Shown here piece after piece: positions 1-9,276 of a stretch of DNA of 64,000 bases (position 1 is the first letter of the stretch; each line of letters begins with the position of its first letter). The position numbers and the translations under genes were made by a program. Source of the DNA: Saccharibacillus brassicae (GTDB lineage Bacteria > Bacillota > Bacilli > Paenibacillales > Paenibacillaceae); contig NZ_CP041217.1 in NCBI RefSeq assembly GCF_006542275.1, forward strand, positions 1,411,501 to 1,475,500, written 5' to 3'. The notes beneath the pieces were generated by a model. That model searched no databases and was not told the DNA's origin. It saw only the letters and a program-made list of their open reading frames with translations.

Positions 1-1
1 G

Positions 2-1699
2 CTCGGTGCCAACGGCAAAGGATCGCTGCAGGACGTGCTGGAAGGTCTGGACTGGGCGATCCAGAACAAGATGGATATCATCAATCTGTCGCTCGGCAGC
101 GAAGACGATTCCCAGGCGCTGCACGACATGGTCGACAAAGCGTACGAACAGGGCATTATCGTCGTCGCTTCCGCCGGCAACAGCGGAACGGTCAACAACG
201 TGAACACCGACACGGTCAATTATCCGGCGAAATACGCAAGCGTCATCTCGGTAGCCGCGGTCGACGAGAACCGTCAGCATGCGGTCTTCTCCTCCGCCGG
301 TCCGAAAGTGGACTTCTCCGCTCCGGGCGTGTCGATCGTATCGACGTACCCGAGCAACCTGCCCAACAGCAACGGCAATCCTTCGTACGCGGGCATGGAC
401 GGCACGTCCCAGGCCGCTCCGCATATCGCGGGCGAACTCGCTCTGCTCAAGGAGAAAAATCCGTCCGCTTCCGCCTCTACCCTGCGCACGCTGCTCAAAA
501 GCTACGCCGTTGATCTGGGAACGCCGGGACGCGACAATCTGTACGGCGAAGGCTTCGTGACATTCAAGTCGAAGCAGGATCTCGCCGCACCGGGCGAAGT
601 GAACGGCGCGGCCGTGACCCAGGCTAAGGTTGACAGCCTGACGCTCGGCTGGAACGCTCCGGCCGATTCCGACTTCAAGGAAGTCCGCGTCTACGGCGGC
701 ACCGACACTTCGTTCACGACGGTAACGCAGAACGTCTATACAGCTTCGAACCTGACGGCCGATACGGATTACCAATTCCGCCTCACGACGGTCGACACCG
801 CCGGTAACGAATCGGCGGGCGTCAAAGTGAACGGCCGTACGCTGGCCGCTTCGAACAATGCCGGCAGCCCGGTTGTTACGCCGCCGGTTGTTACGCCAAC
901 TCCGACGCAGACAGCTCCGGACGTCGTGAATCTGCCGGTCGTGCCTACGCCTGCGCCTTCCGGCGGCAGCGCGCAGATTCCTTCCGGCGGTGGCGGCGGC
1001 GGTGGCGGTGGATTTGGCGGCGGCGGTGGCGGCGGAGCCGCTCCGGCCCCTGCGGCTCCCGCTCCGGCTGCTCCAGCTCCCGCAGCACCTGCCGTCGTCG
1101 TACCGGCCAAACCGGCCGTGACTCCGACGACGCCGGTCGCAGTAACGCCGGCACCGACCGTGCCCGCGCCGACCGTCTCCGAACCGGTCCCAACTACGGT
1201 TGTACTTCCTTTCCCGGACATCAAGCCTACGTTCTGGGGCCGCGAGACGATTATTTGGGGCTTTGAACGCGGCCTGGTCAAAGGCTATGCCGACGGACAG
1301 TTCAAACCCGGCAGCACGGTGACCGAATCCGAATTCCTGGCCATGCTGATCCGCGCTTTTGAACCGCAGGTGAAAAACGCCGTCTCCGGTACATGGTCGA
1401 ATACGTATTACGTGCGCGCCAAGCAGCTGAACCTGCCGCTCAAAGGCTACGCGTCCAAAACGGCGCGCGCCCAGAAGCTGACACGCGTTCAAGTCGCCGA
1501 ACTGCTCTCTTCCGCCAACGGCGTGGAGCGTACCGGCAGCGACGCAATCCGTTACGTGCTCTCTTCCGGCATCGCCAGCGGCAGCAGCAAAACGCAAAAA
1601 ACGGTCGCTTCGTTCAAAGGCAGCGGCACGCTGACGCGGGCCGAAGCGCTGCAATTCATCAAGAACCTGACAGAAAAAGGCGGCGGCAGCCTGAAATAA
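2..1699 (+). CDS. S8 subtilisin-like serine protease with SLH anchor, 3' part
   Basis: Partial gene; the 5' end lies before the window and reading is open from base 2 (565 residues visible). It encodes the second half of a subtilase: the oxyanion-hole Asn lies in ASAGNSG (about residue 60) and the nucleophile Ser in GTSQAAPH (codon 407-409). The usual motif is GTSMASPH, so two flanking residues differ. The catalytic Asp and His must be upstream. A fibronectin type III domain (about residues 190-280) follows, then a Pro/Ala- and Gly-rich linker (nt 880-1200) with a long Gly run, then three S-layer homology repeats, the first being the clearest. Known for the family: SLH domains bind pyruvylated cell-wall polymer, so this should be a surface-displayed protease. 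A strong hairpin terminator follows. Confidence 0.9.
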   Translation, partial: LGANGKGSLQDVLEGLDWAIQNKMDIINLSLGSEDDSQALHDMVDKAYEQGIIVVASAGNSGTVNNVNTDTVNYPAKYASVISVAAVDENRQHAVFSSAGPKVDFSAPGVSIVSTYPSNLPNSNGNPSYAGMDGTSQAAPHIAGELALLKEKNPSASASTLRTLLKSYAVDLGTPGRDNLYGEGFVTFKSKQDLAAPGEVNGAAVTQAKVDSLTLGWNAPADSDFKEVRVYGGTDTSFTTVTQNVYTASNLTADTDYQFRLTTVDTAGNESAGVKVNGRTLAASNNAGSPVVTPPVVTPTPTQTAPDVVNLPVVPTPAPSGGSAQIPSGGGGGGGGGFGGGGGGGAAPAPAAPAPAAPAPAAPAVVVPAKPAVTPTTPVAVTPAPTVPAPTVSEPVPTTVVLPFPDIKPTFWGRETIIWGFERGLVKGYADGQFKPGSTVTESEFLAMLIRAFEPQVKNAVSGTWSNTYYVRAKQLNLPLKGYASKTARAQKLTRVQVAELLSSANGVERTGSDAIRYVLSSGIASGSSKTQKTVASFKGSGTLTRAEALQFIKNLTEKGGGSLK

Positions 1700-1750
1700 C
1701 GCTTGAAGCGGATCTTCGCTTCCGGCGTATGCCGCTCCTCCGCACAGCCC

Positions 1751-1786
1751 AAAAAGGCGAACCGATACTTATCGGTTCGCCTTTTT
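1751..1786. terminator. Bidirectional intrinsic terminator
   Basis: A 16-bp perfect stem (1751-1766 with 1771-1786) has a 4-nt loop, an A-run on the left and a T-run on the right. It lies between the convergent protease gene and the ABC transporter gene, so it can end both transcripts. Confidence 0.9.
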
Positions 1787-1865
1787 TGCTGTTCGATCTC
1801 CGTATATAAGGTCGATCTCTGGGTACATAAGGCTTATCGCCCCGGCCCCGTTTATCGGAGCGTAC

Positions 1866-4286
1866 TCATTCCGAGCGCAGCGCGGTCACCGGATCTTTTT
1901 GCGTGGCCGCCCGGGCCGGAATCAAGCCGGCGACCAGCGTCAGCAGCATGCTGCCCAGCACGAGGATCAGCGCCTGGATCGGCGACAGCTCGGCCAGATT
2001 GCGCAGGTCGAGCACGTTATTCAGCACGGCGTTGATCGCAAGCGTCAGCAGATACGCGATCCCGATCCCGAGAGCGCCCGCCGTGAATCCGACGATCAGC
2101 GTCTCGGCGTTGAACAGGCGGGAAATGTCTTTTTTGCGCGCGCCGATACTGCGCAGAATACCGATCTCTTTGGTCCGCTCCAGCACGGACACGTACGTGA
2201 TGATCCCGATCATGATCGTGGACACGACGAGCGAGATCGCGGCGAAGCCTGTCAGGACGTACGAGACCGTATCGATCATCGTCTGCACGACCGAGCCGAT
2301 GACGTCGGACAGATCGGTATACAAGATCCGCTCCGCCTCCGGTTTGCCTTCGTTATAGGCATCCAGATAAGCTTTGACTTCTTCCTTGCCCGCGAAGTCT
2401 GTCGGGTAGATGTTGAGGCTCGTCGGTTCGGTCTTCGCGCCCAGCGCCTGCAGGCGCGCTTCCTTGAGCGTCTCTTCGGCAAACGGAGCGCCGGAGACCA
2501 CGTCGCGGTCCGAAGACCGCTGCGCCGCGGCAATCGCCGAGCCGGAAGCGTCGTCGGTGACGGCCTGCGTCAGCTCCGGCGTATAGACCAGGCCCGGCGT
2601 CAGGAAGCCGCTCGACGAAGAGCCGGTGTCTTTGAGCCGCAGGATGCCGGCGACCGTCAGGGTCGTGCCTTCGCTGCCGCTATACAAGTCGGCGTAGCGG
2701 TCCGCCCCGGCCGGAGCGAACAGCCCGCCGGCGCTTTCGGCGTAATAGGCGTCGTTCGGAACGGCTTTGAGCAGCGGCCGGCCGATAAAATCGGTCAGCT
2801 TCCGCTCGCCGTCCGCGCCGTTCAGGCCGAGCTTGTCCAAAAAGGCTTTGTCGACTTCGTTATACGAATTGACGACGATCGCCACTTCGCCGGCGCCGGA
2901 AGGATACCGGCTGCCTTCGCCGATCAGGTCGTACATCGACCGTACGTAGTCTTCGTCGCCCGGCAGTTCGGACCAATAGCTCGGCGCGGCGCTGCCCATG
3001 CCCGGAGGCAGGGCGGCTCCTCCTCCGGCGGCCGTCTCCGAAGTGCCGAATTTGACGACGTCGTCTCCGCCTTTGGCCAGCACGTTCATCTCGATACCGT
3101 TGGCATACGAGATCGCATTGACGGCATCCGGCAGTTCGACCGGCAGCTTGTCCACATAGTCGAAATAGGCCGGCGTCAGCACGTTCACATGCTGCTCCGC
3201 TTCCGCGGGATCTTCGGTCACGTTCAGGACGTCGCCGGTCGGGAATTCGCCGGCTCCGCCGCCGCTTCCGCCCGTCAGGGCATCCGGCGGTCCGGAAGGC
3301 GCCTGCACCTGCTGCGCGTTCTCCGACACGGTCAGCGGTAAGCCGGACAGCGTCTCCGCCTGCAGGTTCCCGATGTAATTGGACAAGCCGTTCGACAGCG
3401 CCAGCACGAGCGCGACGCCGATAATGCCGATGCTGCCGGCGAACGCGGTAATAAGCGTGCGTCCTTTTTTGGTGAGCAGATTGCGGAACGACAGCGCGGC
3501 GGCCGTCGCGGGCGACATGGACGTTTTGCCTACGTCCAATCTGGCGCCCGCGGACTGCGGCTTCGAAGACGGACGTTCGGCATGTTCCGCTTCCTGCGCA
3601 TCCTGCAGAATCGGGCGGCTGTCCGACAGCACTTCGCCGTCGCGCAGATGGATGATCCGGCTGCTGTATTCTTCGGCCAGATCGGCGTTATGCGTCACCA
3701 TGATGACAAGCTTCGTCTTGGAAATGTCTTTGAGGATCTCCATGACCTGCAAGCTCGTCTGGCTGTCGAGCGCTCCGGTCGGCTCGTCGGCCAAAATGAT
3801 GTCGGGATCGGTCACGATCGCCCGGGCGATCGCCACCCGCTGCATCTGTCCGCCGGACAGCTGGTTCGGCCGCTTGTTCAGCTTATCGCCGAGTCCGACC
3901 GATTGCAGCGCCGACTTGGCTTTGGCCCGGCGTTCGTTCACGGAGATCCCCGACAGCGTCATGGCAATCTCGACATTCTGCAAAATGGTCTGATGGCCGA
4001 TCAGGTTATAGTTCTGGAACACGAACCCGATCGAACGGTTGCGGTACGCGTCCCAGTCTTTGTCTTTGAAATGCTTGGTCGATTTTCCGCCCAGCATCAG
4101 ATCCCCTTCGTCATACCGGTCCAGACCTCCCACGATATTGAGCAGCGTCGTTTTGCCGCAGCCCGACGGGCCGAGAATCGAGACGAACTCGCTCTCCCTG
4201 AACTCCAGCGACACCCCTTTTAAAGCATGGACGACCTCGCCGCTGTGATACGATTTCCTGATATCCGTCAACTTCAACTTCGACAA
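1866..4286 (-). CDS. ABC transporter, ATPase fused to FtsX/MacB-type permease
   Basis: One 806-residue chain joins an ATPase to a permease. The ATPase (1-225) has Walker A GPSGCGKTT, signature LSGGQMQRVAIARA and Walker B IILADEPTGALD, typical of the MacB/LolD class. A first membrane segment (about 265-290) is followed by a large extracytoplasmic region (about 300-660) and three C-terminal FtsX-type helices ending in a Pro-Val-Thr-Ala-Leu-Arg tail. Known for the class: such pumps work by mechanotransmission and often export or remove peptides or lipid-linked compounds; the substrate here is unknown. The start is TTG at 4286, placed by GGGGAGG seven bases upstream. It lies 119 bp downstream of the response regulator gene, and that gap carries phased operator-like repeats, so it is probably the regulator's target. 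Confidence 0.9.
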   Translation of the reverse strand: MSKLKLTDIRKSYHSGEVVHALKGVSLEFRESEFVSILGPSGCGKTTLLNIVGGLDRYDEGDLMLGGKSTKHFKDKDWDAYRNRSIGFVFQNYNLIGHQTILQNVEIAMTLSGISVNERRAKAKSALQSVGLGDKLNKRPNQLSGGQMQRVAIARAIVTDPDIILADEPTGALDSQTSLQVMEILKDISKTKLVIMVTHNADLAEEYSSRIIHLRDGEVLSDSRPILQDAQEAEHAERPSSKPQSAGARLDVGKTSMSPATAAALSFRNLLTKKGRTLITAFAGSIGIIGVALVLALSNGLSNYIGNLQAETLSGLPLTVSENAQQVQAPSGPPDALTGGSGGGAGEFPTGDVLNVTEDPAEAEQHVNVLTPAYFDYVDKLPVELPDAVNAISYANGIEMNVLAKGGDDVVKFGTSETAAGGGAALPPGMGSAAPSYWSELPGDEDYVRSMYDLIGEGSRYPSGAGEVAIVVNSYNEVDKAFLDKLGLNGADGERKLTDFIGRPLLKAVPNDAYYAESAGGLFAPAGADRYADLYSGSEGTTLTVAGILRLKDTGSSSSGFLTPGLVYTPELTQAVTDDASGSAIAAAQRSSDRDVVSGAPFAEETLKEARLQALGAKTEPTSLNIYPTDFAGKEEVKAYLDAYNEGKPEAERILYTDLSDVIGSVVQTMIDTVSYVLTGFAAISLVVSTIMIGIITYVSVLERTKEIGILRSIGARKKDISRLFNAETLIVGFTAGALGIGIAYLLTLAINAVLNNVLDLRNLAELSPIQALILVLGSMLLTLVAGLIPARAATQKDPVTALRSE

Positions 4287-4340
4287 CGGTCTTCCTCCCC
4301 TTTCCTGCTAAAAGCTTCTGCGTTCAGCTTAACAAGAAGA

Positions 4341-4391
4341 GGTAAACGGCAAGGAACCCGCAGGTAAACAAAAGGTAAACCGGGGGTAAAC
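4341..4391 (-). promoter_or_regulatory. Phased GTTTACC direct repeats, likely response-regulator operator
   Basis: Four exact copies of GGTAAAC (GTTTACC on the coding strand) start at 4341, 4363, 4374 and 4385, spaced 22, 11 and 11 bp. One-helical-turn spacing of direct hexamer/heptamer repeats is the usual binding pattern of OmpR/PhoB-family regulators. The repeats lie just after the OmpR-type regulator gene and before the ABC transporter gene. Function is inferred from spacing and position. Confidence 0.7.
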
Positions 4392-4405
4392 AATGCGCAG
4401 CAGCG

Positions 4406-5098
4406 CTACAGCCGGAATCGGTAGCCCGCGCCCCAGACGGTCTGGATATAATCGGGGTTCTGCGGATCAGTCTCGACTTTCTCGCGCAGCCGGTTGATAT
4501 GTACCGCGACCGTCTTCAGATCGCCGATCGCGTCCATGCCCCAGATCTGCTCGTAAATTTGCTCTTTGCTGAACACGATGTACGGATTCGATACGAGCAG
4601 CAGCAGCAGTTCGAACTCCTTGTTCTTGAATTCCGTTTCGGCTTCCCGCACGAACGCCCGGCGAGACCGCGGGTTGATACGGATCGGTCCCGCTTCCACT
4701 TCCCGGTCGCCGCCGGATTCGCTGCTTCGCGTCAGCCGCCCGTACTGGGCGAGATTCGATTTGACCCGGGCGATCAGTTCCGTCGGCGAAAACGGCTTGG
4801 CGATATAATCGTCCGCCCCAAGGCCCAGGCCGCGCACTTTGTCCGCCACTTCGGCCCGCGCCGTCACCATCAGGATCGGAATGTCCGTCTTTTCCCGCAC
4901 GGCCCGGCACAGTTCGTATCCGTTCATGCCCGGCAGCATCAGGTCCAGCAGGATCATGTCGTAGCCGCCCGTGCGCGCCAGGCGCAGCCCTTCGATCCCG
5001 TCGGAAGCGATATCCGCGGCAAACCCTTCGATCTCCAGAAAATCCCGTTCGATCTCGGCGATCGACAGATCGTCTTCAATAATCAGTATCTTTTTCAT
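4406..5098 (-). CDS. OmpR-family response regulator
   Basis: A 230-residue regulator with a receiver domain (acidic pocket EDD at 8-10, phospho-acceptor Asp52 in LLDLMLPG, Lys in the IAKPFSP motif) and a C-terminal winged-helix DNA-binding domain ending in TVWGAGYRF. Its start overlaps the end of the histidine kinase gene by 23 bp, so the pair is translationally coupled. The ABC transporter gene follows on the same strand with GTTTACC repeats between them. The protein probably activates that transporter in response to the kinase signal. Confidence 0.93.
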   Translation of the reverse strand: MKKILIIEDDLSIAEIERDFLEIEGFAADIASDGIEGLRLARTGGYDMILLDLMLPGMNGYELCRAVREKTDIPILMVTARAEVADKVRGLGLGADDYIAKPFSPTELIARVKSNLAQYGRLTRSSESGGDREVEAGPIRINPRSRRAFVREAETEFKNKEFELLLLLVSNPYIVFSKEQIYEQIWGMDAIGDLKTVAVHINRLREKVETDPQNPDYIQTVWGAGYRFRL

Positions 5099-6557
5099 AT
5101 TCGGCTCCTTTGGAGGGCAGGCCCTCCGTCGATTTGGCTGTGGGCAGGACGATCCGGATGCCCAGGCCGCCCGAAGGAACGAGTTCCGCCGTAATGCGGC
5201 CGCCGAGCCTCTCGATCACTTTGGACGAAATCGCCAGGCCCAGTCCGCTGCCAAGCTCTGTCCGCTTGCGCGAGTCGTCGCTTCGGTAGAAGACGTCGAA
5301 CAGCCGCGCCAGCTCGTCTTCCCGGACTCCCGGCCCGTTATCCGCAAGCAGAATCTCGACCGTCCGGTCTGTCTCGCTTGCTTCGAGCACGACTTCCGCC
5401 CGGTCTTGGTCCGTATACCGGAGACTGTTCTCCAGCACGTTCTGGATCACGTTGCGGAACTGGACCGGATCGACGACCGCGATCGCGGTCGGCAGCGTTC
5501 CTTCGAGCCGCAGGTCGAGACCTTTGGGCTTGTATTCGGCGGCAAAAGCTTCCGACATCCGCTTCAGCTCGGCGCCCAGTTCGACGCGTTCCAGATACAG
5601 CGGAAATTCGCCGACATCCAGCTTGGAAAAAAGAAACAGCTGGCTGATGACATGCTCCAGATGTTCCACTTTGCTTTTGATCGTGGCGAAATATTTGGCC
5701 TGCATCCGGGGCGTGGACGCCACCCCTTTTTCCAATCCTTCCAGATAAGCCTTGATCGAAGTCAGCGGGGTGCGCAGATCGTGCGAGATGCCCGCGATCA
5801 GTTCGCGGCGGCTGCGCTCGTTGCGGCTGCGCTCTTCCACCATGTCGGACAGCTGCTCCGCCATTCGGTTGAAATCGCGGCACACTTCGGCGAACTCGTC
5901 CTGCTTGACGTAACGAATCCGGTAAGTGAGATTGCCGTCGCGCAGCTGGTGGACGCCTTCGGCGAGCATCTCGATCGGATTCACGATGCTGCGGAACACG
6001 AATCGGGTCAGCAGGCGGTTCGTCGCGACGACGATCAGGATCAAGACCGCCAGCAGGAACAGGCCCGTGTAGAGCTGCTGCCGCGAACGCCCGCCCGGAT
6101 CGAGCTTCGACTCGGTATCGATCAGGGCCAGCATCCCTGCTCCGGCCGGAACCCGGTAGATCGCGTAGCTCTCGGTCAGCAGGGCGGACGAGCCTTCGCC
6201 CGGCATATCAATCCCGTCCGGCACCGGCGCCGGGAGCTGCGCGGGATAGATCCGGCGATTCCCTTGGTACCAAAAAGCCCGAAGGCCGGACTCCGCGTAT
6301 TCGCCGTTGAAGTCGTCCAGCCGCGAGAACCGGCTCGCGTCTCCTTCCGCTTCGGTCAGGTCGGCGGACAGCTGCCGCGCCAGGTCGAGACGCGCCGGAA
6401 TCGTCTCCCCGTTGTTCATCGGAGGCTGCGGCTTCCCGCGCACGCCCGTCACTCCCTGATAGATGAGCAGCAGGCAGGCGCTCGTCGCGATCACCAACAC
6501 GATCGGCAGCACGAGCATCAAAATATTCGAAAGGTAGAGCCGGCGTTTTACGCTCAT
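5076..6557 (-). CDS. Sensor histidine kinase, HAMP type
   Basis: A 493-residue membrane kinase. TM1 is at about 8-33, an extracytoplasmic sensor at about 34-170, TM2 follows, then a HAMP segment, the H-box (GISHDLRTPLTSIK, phospho-His), N-box (VLENSLRYT), G1 (DNGPGV) and G2 (GSGLGLAI). The extracytoplasmic domain has no motif I recognise. It is the first gene of a kinase-regulator-transporter operon on the minus strand. That order suggests sensing of an envelope-active compound or of envelope damage, but the ligand cannot be read from sequence. Confidence 0.92.
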   Translation of the reverse strand: MSVKRRLYLSNILMLVLPIVLVIATSACLLLIYQGVTGVRGKPQPPMNNGETIPARLDLARQLSADLTEAEGDASRFSRLDDFNGEYAESGLRAFWYQGNRRIYPAQLPAPVPDGIDMPGEGSSALLTESYAIYRVPAGAGMLALIDTESKLDPGGRSRQQLYTGLFLLAVLILIVVATNRLLTRFVFRSIVNPIEMLAEGVHQLRDGNLTYRIRYVKQDEFAEVCRDFNRMAEQLSDMVEERSRNERSRRELIAGISHDLRTPLTSIKAYLEGLEKGVASTPRMQAKYFATIKSKVEHLEHVISQLFLFSKLDVGEFPLYLERVELGAELKRMSEAFAAEYKPKGLDLRLEGTLPTAIAVVDPVQFRNVIQNVLENSLRYTDQDRAEVVLEASETDRTVEILLADNGPGVREDELARLFDVFYRSDDSRKRTELGSGLGLAISSKVIERLGGRITAELVPSGGLGIRIVLPTAKSTEGLPSKGAEYEKDTDY

Positions 6558-6606
6558 CGTTATCGTTTCCTTTCCGGTTCGTTACGTTAGAGTGTATACC
6601 AGGCAT

Positions 6607-6646
6607 AACAAAAAGACGAACCGGTCAGCACGGTCCGCCTGTCTTG
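6607..6646 (-). terminator. Imperfect terminator after the FNT gene
   Basis: Read on the minus strand, an imperfect stem (AAGAC plus GACCG pairing with CGGTT plus GTCTT, with a bulge) is followed by a T-rich tract. It lies between the FNT channel stop and the kinase start. The stem is weaker than the others in the window. Confidence 0.4.
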
Positions 6647-6679
6647 CTGCTGGGTATTCGGTTTTCTTTTGCCGCCGGA

Positions 6680-7477
6680 TCAGGGCTTGCCCGCGTCTTC
6701 TTCGTTCAGAAAAGGCTTGTTGACGAAATAGTACATGAAGCCCATCAGTCCTGCGCCGCCGACCAGATTGCCGAGCGTGACCGGCACCAGATTGTGCACG
6801 ACGCCCGCCATGGAGATCTCGGCCGGATGCTCGACGACGAGCGCGATCGCGAACGTGCACATATTGGCGATACTGTGCTCGTAGCCCGAGATGAAGAAGC
6901 AGAATACGAATAACATCATGGCGAACATTTTGGCTCCGTTTTCCTTCATGAACATCGGAACGAAAAACGCCATACAGACGAGCCAGTTACACAAAATCGC
7001 CCGGAAAAACAGTTGGCCCGTCGGCGCTTCCATCTTATGCTGGACCACGTTGAGCAGGAAGGCGTTGATGTCCGGGGAAGCGAACAGGCCGGTCAGGAAA
7101 ATAAATCCCGCGAACAGCGCCGCTCCGATCATGTTGCCGCCATAGCTCGTGATCCACAGCTTGAACACTTCCGGCCAGCGCATTTTTTTGCGCAGCGCCG
7201 CGTACGTGTAATAGAACGTGTTGCCCGTGAACAGGTCGCCGCCGCCGTAAGAGATCAGGATGATCGCCGCGCCGAACGTGATCGCCGCCATCGGATAGGC
7301 CATCGGCGACTCCACCAGGTAGAAAAAGCTGCCCGCGCGGAAAGCCACGATGACGCCGAAACCGATAAACATGCTGGCCAGAATGGAACGCAGCATGTAG
7401 CGGATGATGCTTTGCTTGAAAATCTTGTGCTTTTTGAGTGCCAGTAATTCTACGTTTTTGAGAGCTTCCGTTTCCAT
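6680..7477 (-). CDS. Formate/nitrite transporter family channel
   Basis: A 265-residue FNT-family membrane protein (FocA/NirC type) with six predicted helices. The family segment around YGGGDLFTGNTFYY, with its conserved Gly/Thr/Asn pore-loop residues, is clear. A second repeat covers the SGYEHSIANMCTF region, where the His corresponds to the conserved pore His. Known for the family: pH-gated channels for formate, nitrite or hydrosulfide. Which anion is moved here cannot be told. GGAGG lies five bases before the ATG. No formate or nitrite metabolism gene is adjacent, and the neighbouring two-component operon is downstream on the same strand behind a weak terminator. Confidence 0.9.
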   Translation of the reverse strand: METEALKNVELLALKKHKIFKQSIIRYMLRSILASMFIGFGVIVAFRAGSFFYLVESPMAYPMAAITFGAAIILISYGGGDLFTGNTFYYTYAALRKKMRWPEVFKLWITSYGGNMIGAALFAGFIFLTGLFASPDINAFLLNVVQHKMEAPTGQLFFRAILCNWLVCMAFFVPMFMKENGAKMFAMMLFVFCFFISGYEHSIANMCTFAIALVVEHPAEISMAGVVHNLVPVTLGNLVGGAGLMGFMYYFVNKPFLNEEDAGKP

Positions 7478-7651
7478 GTCGACCTCCGCTATCGCCCAGA
7501 ATTTTGTAGGTACGGACCGGGAAAATTTTCCACCGATGCAATTGTTGTATGCTTAACACGCCCGTTTGCCTTTGAATCATTTCCCTATTGTACCGGAGCG
7601 CGGAGTCGGCGCCTACGGAAAGAGCGAAATATCCCAAATTTTATTTAACTT

Positions 7652-8920
7652 TTAAGCCCGTACCATGTCCGACGCCCGCTCCGAACGCTGTTCCTTGGCG
7701 TAAACGACGTAAGTGAGCAGACTCAGCAGCGCGATGCCGGCCATCGTCCACTGCACGTAGGAAGGCGGCAGCGCGTCGAGCATGCGGCCCGCCGTGACGG
7801 AGAACAATCCGCCGCCGACGGCGCAGCCCGCCATCAGGATGCTGGTGTTGCGCGCCACGTTGCGCGGCATCAGCGTCTTGGCATAGACGAGCGTGACGAC
7901 GTACAGGCCGGACAGCGTCAGGCCGAGCAGCACGATCAGGACGTAGCCGACCGCGGCGCTGCGGTTAAGCGCGAACAGCGACAGCAGCACGATCATGCCG
8001 CCCCAGTGGATGAACAGGTATTTGCGGTAGCCCAGTTTCTCGGCTTCGTAGCCCGCGAACATCCGTCCCGCGATCATCGCGGCCCAGAACACGGTAACGC
8101 TGATCGGGGCGGTAGCGGCATCGGCCATGCCGGTCTCCAGCATCAGCGAAGGCAGGTAGTTGACCAGGCCGATATCCGTCGCGCCGTAGAAAAAGAACAG
8201 CAGGATAAACGCCGGCAGCATGAGCGCGCCGGACGTGCGCAGCAGGCGCTTCTTGCCGGCCGAAGGGTGATGCGTCGCGGCGGCGGCCACGACCGCCCCG
8301 ACCGGGCCCGACGAAGCGGCGCCCGCCGGAACGGCGCTTGGCACTTCGGCCCGGTGCGCCGGAACGAACAGCGGCTCCGCGTCGCCGAAGCGGGTAAAGC
8401 GTACGAACAGCGACAGGAACACGCAGTAGGCGGCGATGCCGAACAGGGCGTAGTTCCACAGCCCGCTTACGATCAGCATGCCGATCGTGAGCGGCAGAAT
8501 CAGCGAGCCGACGCCGAACGCGACTTCGAGCCGGCTCATGGCGATCGCGGCGTTGGACTGCAGGCCGTCGAGAATGACGGCGGCGATGACCGATTCGATA
8601 ATGCCGCCGAGGAATCCGGCGAGCGCGAACCCGGCCAGCAGCAGCGGCCACGGCGGCAGGAACGCGATCAGCAGATACGAAGCCGCCACGCCCCACGCGC
8701 CGATATGCAGCATCGTCTTTTTGGACATGCGGTTCGCCAGCCACGGCTGGATCAGCATGCCGAAGATCGAGGCGCCGAACTCGATAAAGATCAGCGCGCC
8801 CGCGTCCGTATAGACGCGGTCGTACAGCGGCAGCAGCACGGTAATGATCGAAGCGACGGTAACTTTGATAAATCCCATGAGCAGATAGAACAGACTGCCC
8901 ATCCAGACGAGCTTTTTCAA
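7652..8920 (-). CDS. MFS transporter
   Basis: A major facilitator superfamily permease of 422 residues with about 12 hydrophobic segments and a central Ala/Gly/Pro-rich cytoplasmic loop (about residues 185-220). Homologous families export or import small solutes; no substrate is evident. I prefer the TTG at 8920 because AAGGAGG precedes it by about 12 bases and the first membrane helix begins right after it. The longer open frame up to 9028 would add a 36-residue hydrophilic leader without a ribosome binding site. The upstream region carries palindromes (see 8921-9276). Confidence 0.82.
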   Translation of the reverse strand: MKKLVWMGSLFYLLMGFIKVTVASIITVLLPLYDRVYTDAGALIFIEFGASIFGMLIQPWLANRMSKKTMLHIGAWGVAASYLLIAFLPPWPLLLAGFALAGFLGGIIESVIAAVILDGLQSNAAIAMSRLEVAFGVGSLILPLTIGMLIVSGLWNYALFGIAAYCVFLSLFVRFTRFGDAEPLFVPAHRAEVPSAVPAGAASSGPVGAVVAAAATHHPSAGKKRLLRTSGALMLPAFILLFFFYGATDIGLVNYLPSLMLETGMADAATAPISVTVFWAAMIAGRMFAGYEAEKLGYRKYLFIHWGGMIVLLSLFALNRSAAVGYVLIVLLGLTLSGLYVVTLVYAKTLMPRNVARNTSILMAGCAVGGGLFSVTAGRMLDALPPSYVQWTMAGIALLSLLTYVVYAKEQRSERASDMVRA

Positions 8921-9276
8921 ACGGTATTCAGTCCTCCTTCGGTTTTTGTAGACACCGGGGTTATCACGCCTTTTGGCCGAAAACGGTTTATATTCAACGC
9001 AGCAGATACTGCCGAATGAACGGTTCATAGCTTCCGTATGCCGAAGCGGCCGACTCGGAGATCTCCGGAGCGGCCGCTTCTCATGAAAGATTATACCGAA
9101 AATTCATGAACGGTACAGAGGTTTTCAAGAAAACCGTTCAAAAAAGTTTGGGTTTTTCTGAATAAGGCATTTTTTGGAGAAAAAGGTTCCTTTTTTGCAC
9201 GTAAAAAAGGCCGTCCCGCTTATTGCGGAACGACCTTTGCGGATGCTGTCTCTGCGCTTGCGCAGCCTCGCCGGCT
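8921..9276. other. 356-bp intergenic region with palindromes
   Basis: No gene is seen. Moving rightwards it holds the ribosome binding site of the MFS gene, a 13-bp palindrome (ATGAAC-G-GTTCAT at 9015-9027), a nested hairpin (9044-9079: 9-bp outer arms around a perfect 12-bp inner palindrome CGGAGATCTCCG) and the terminator of the lipoprotein gene. The TGAACGG core recurs near 9105 and, inverted, near 9136. The palindromes may be an operator and leader structure for the MFS gene; this is inference. Confidence 0.5.
9203..9238 (-). terminator. Terminator of the lipoprotein gene
   Basis: On the minus strand a 14-bp stem with two G-T pairs (9206-9219 with 9225-9238) ends in a T-run. It lies about 40 bp after the lipoprotein stop. 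Confidence 0.8.

Noticed and set aside
8921-9028. N-terminal 36-residue extension of the MFS transporter
   Set aside because: No ribosome binding site and hydrophilic sequence before the first membrane helix; the TTG at 8920 is better supported.
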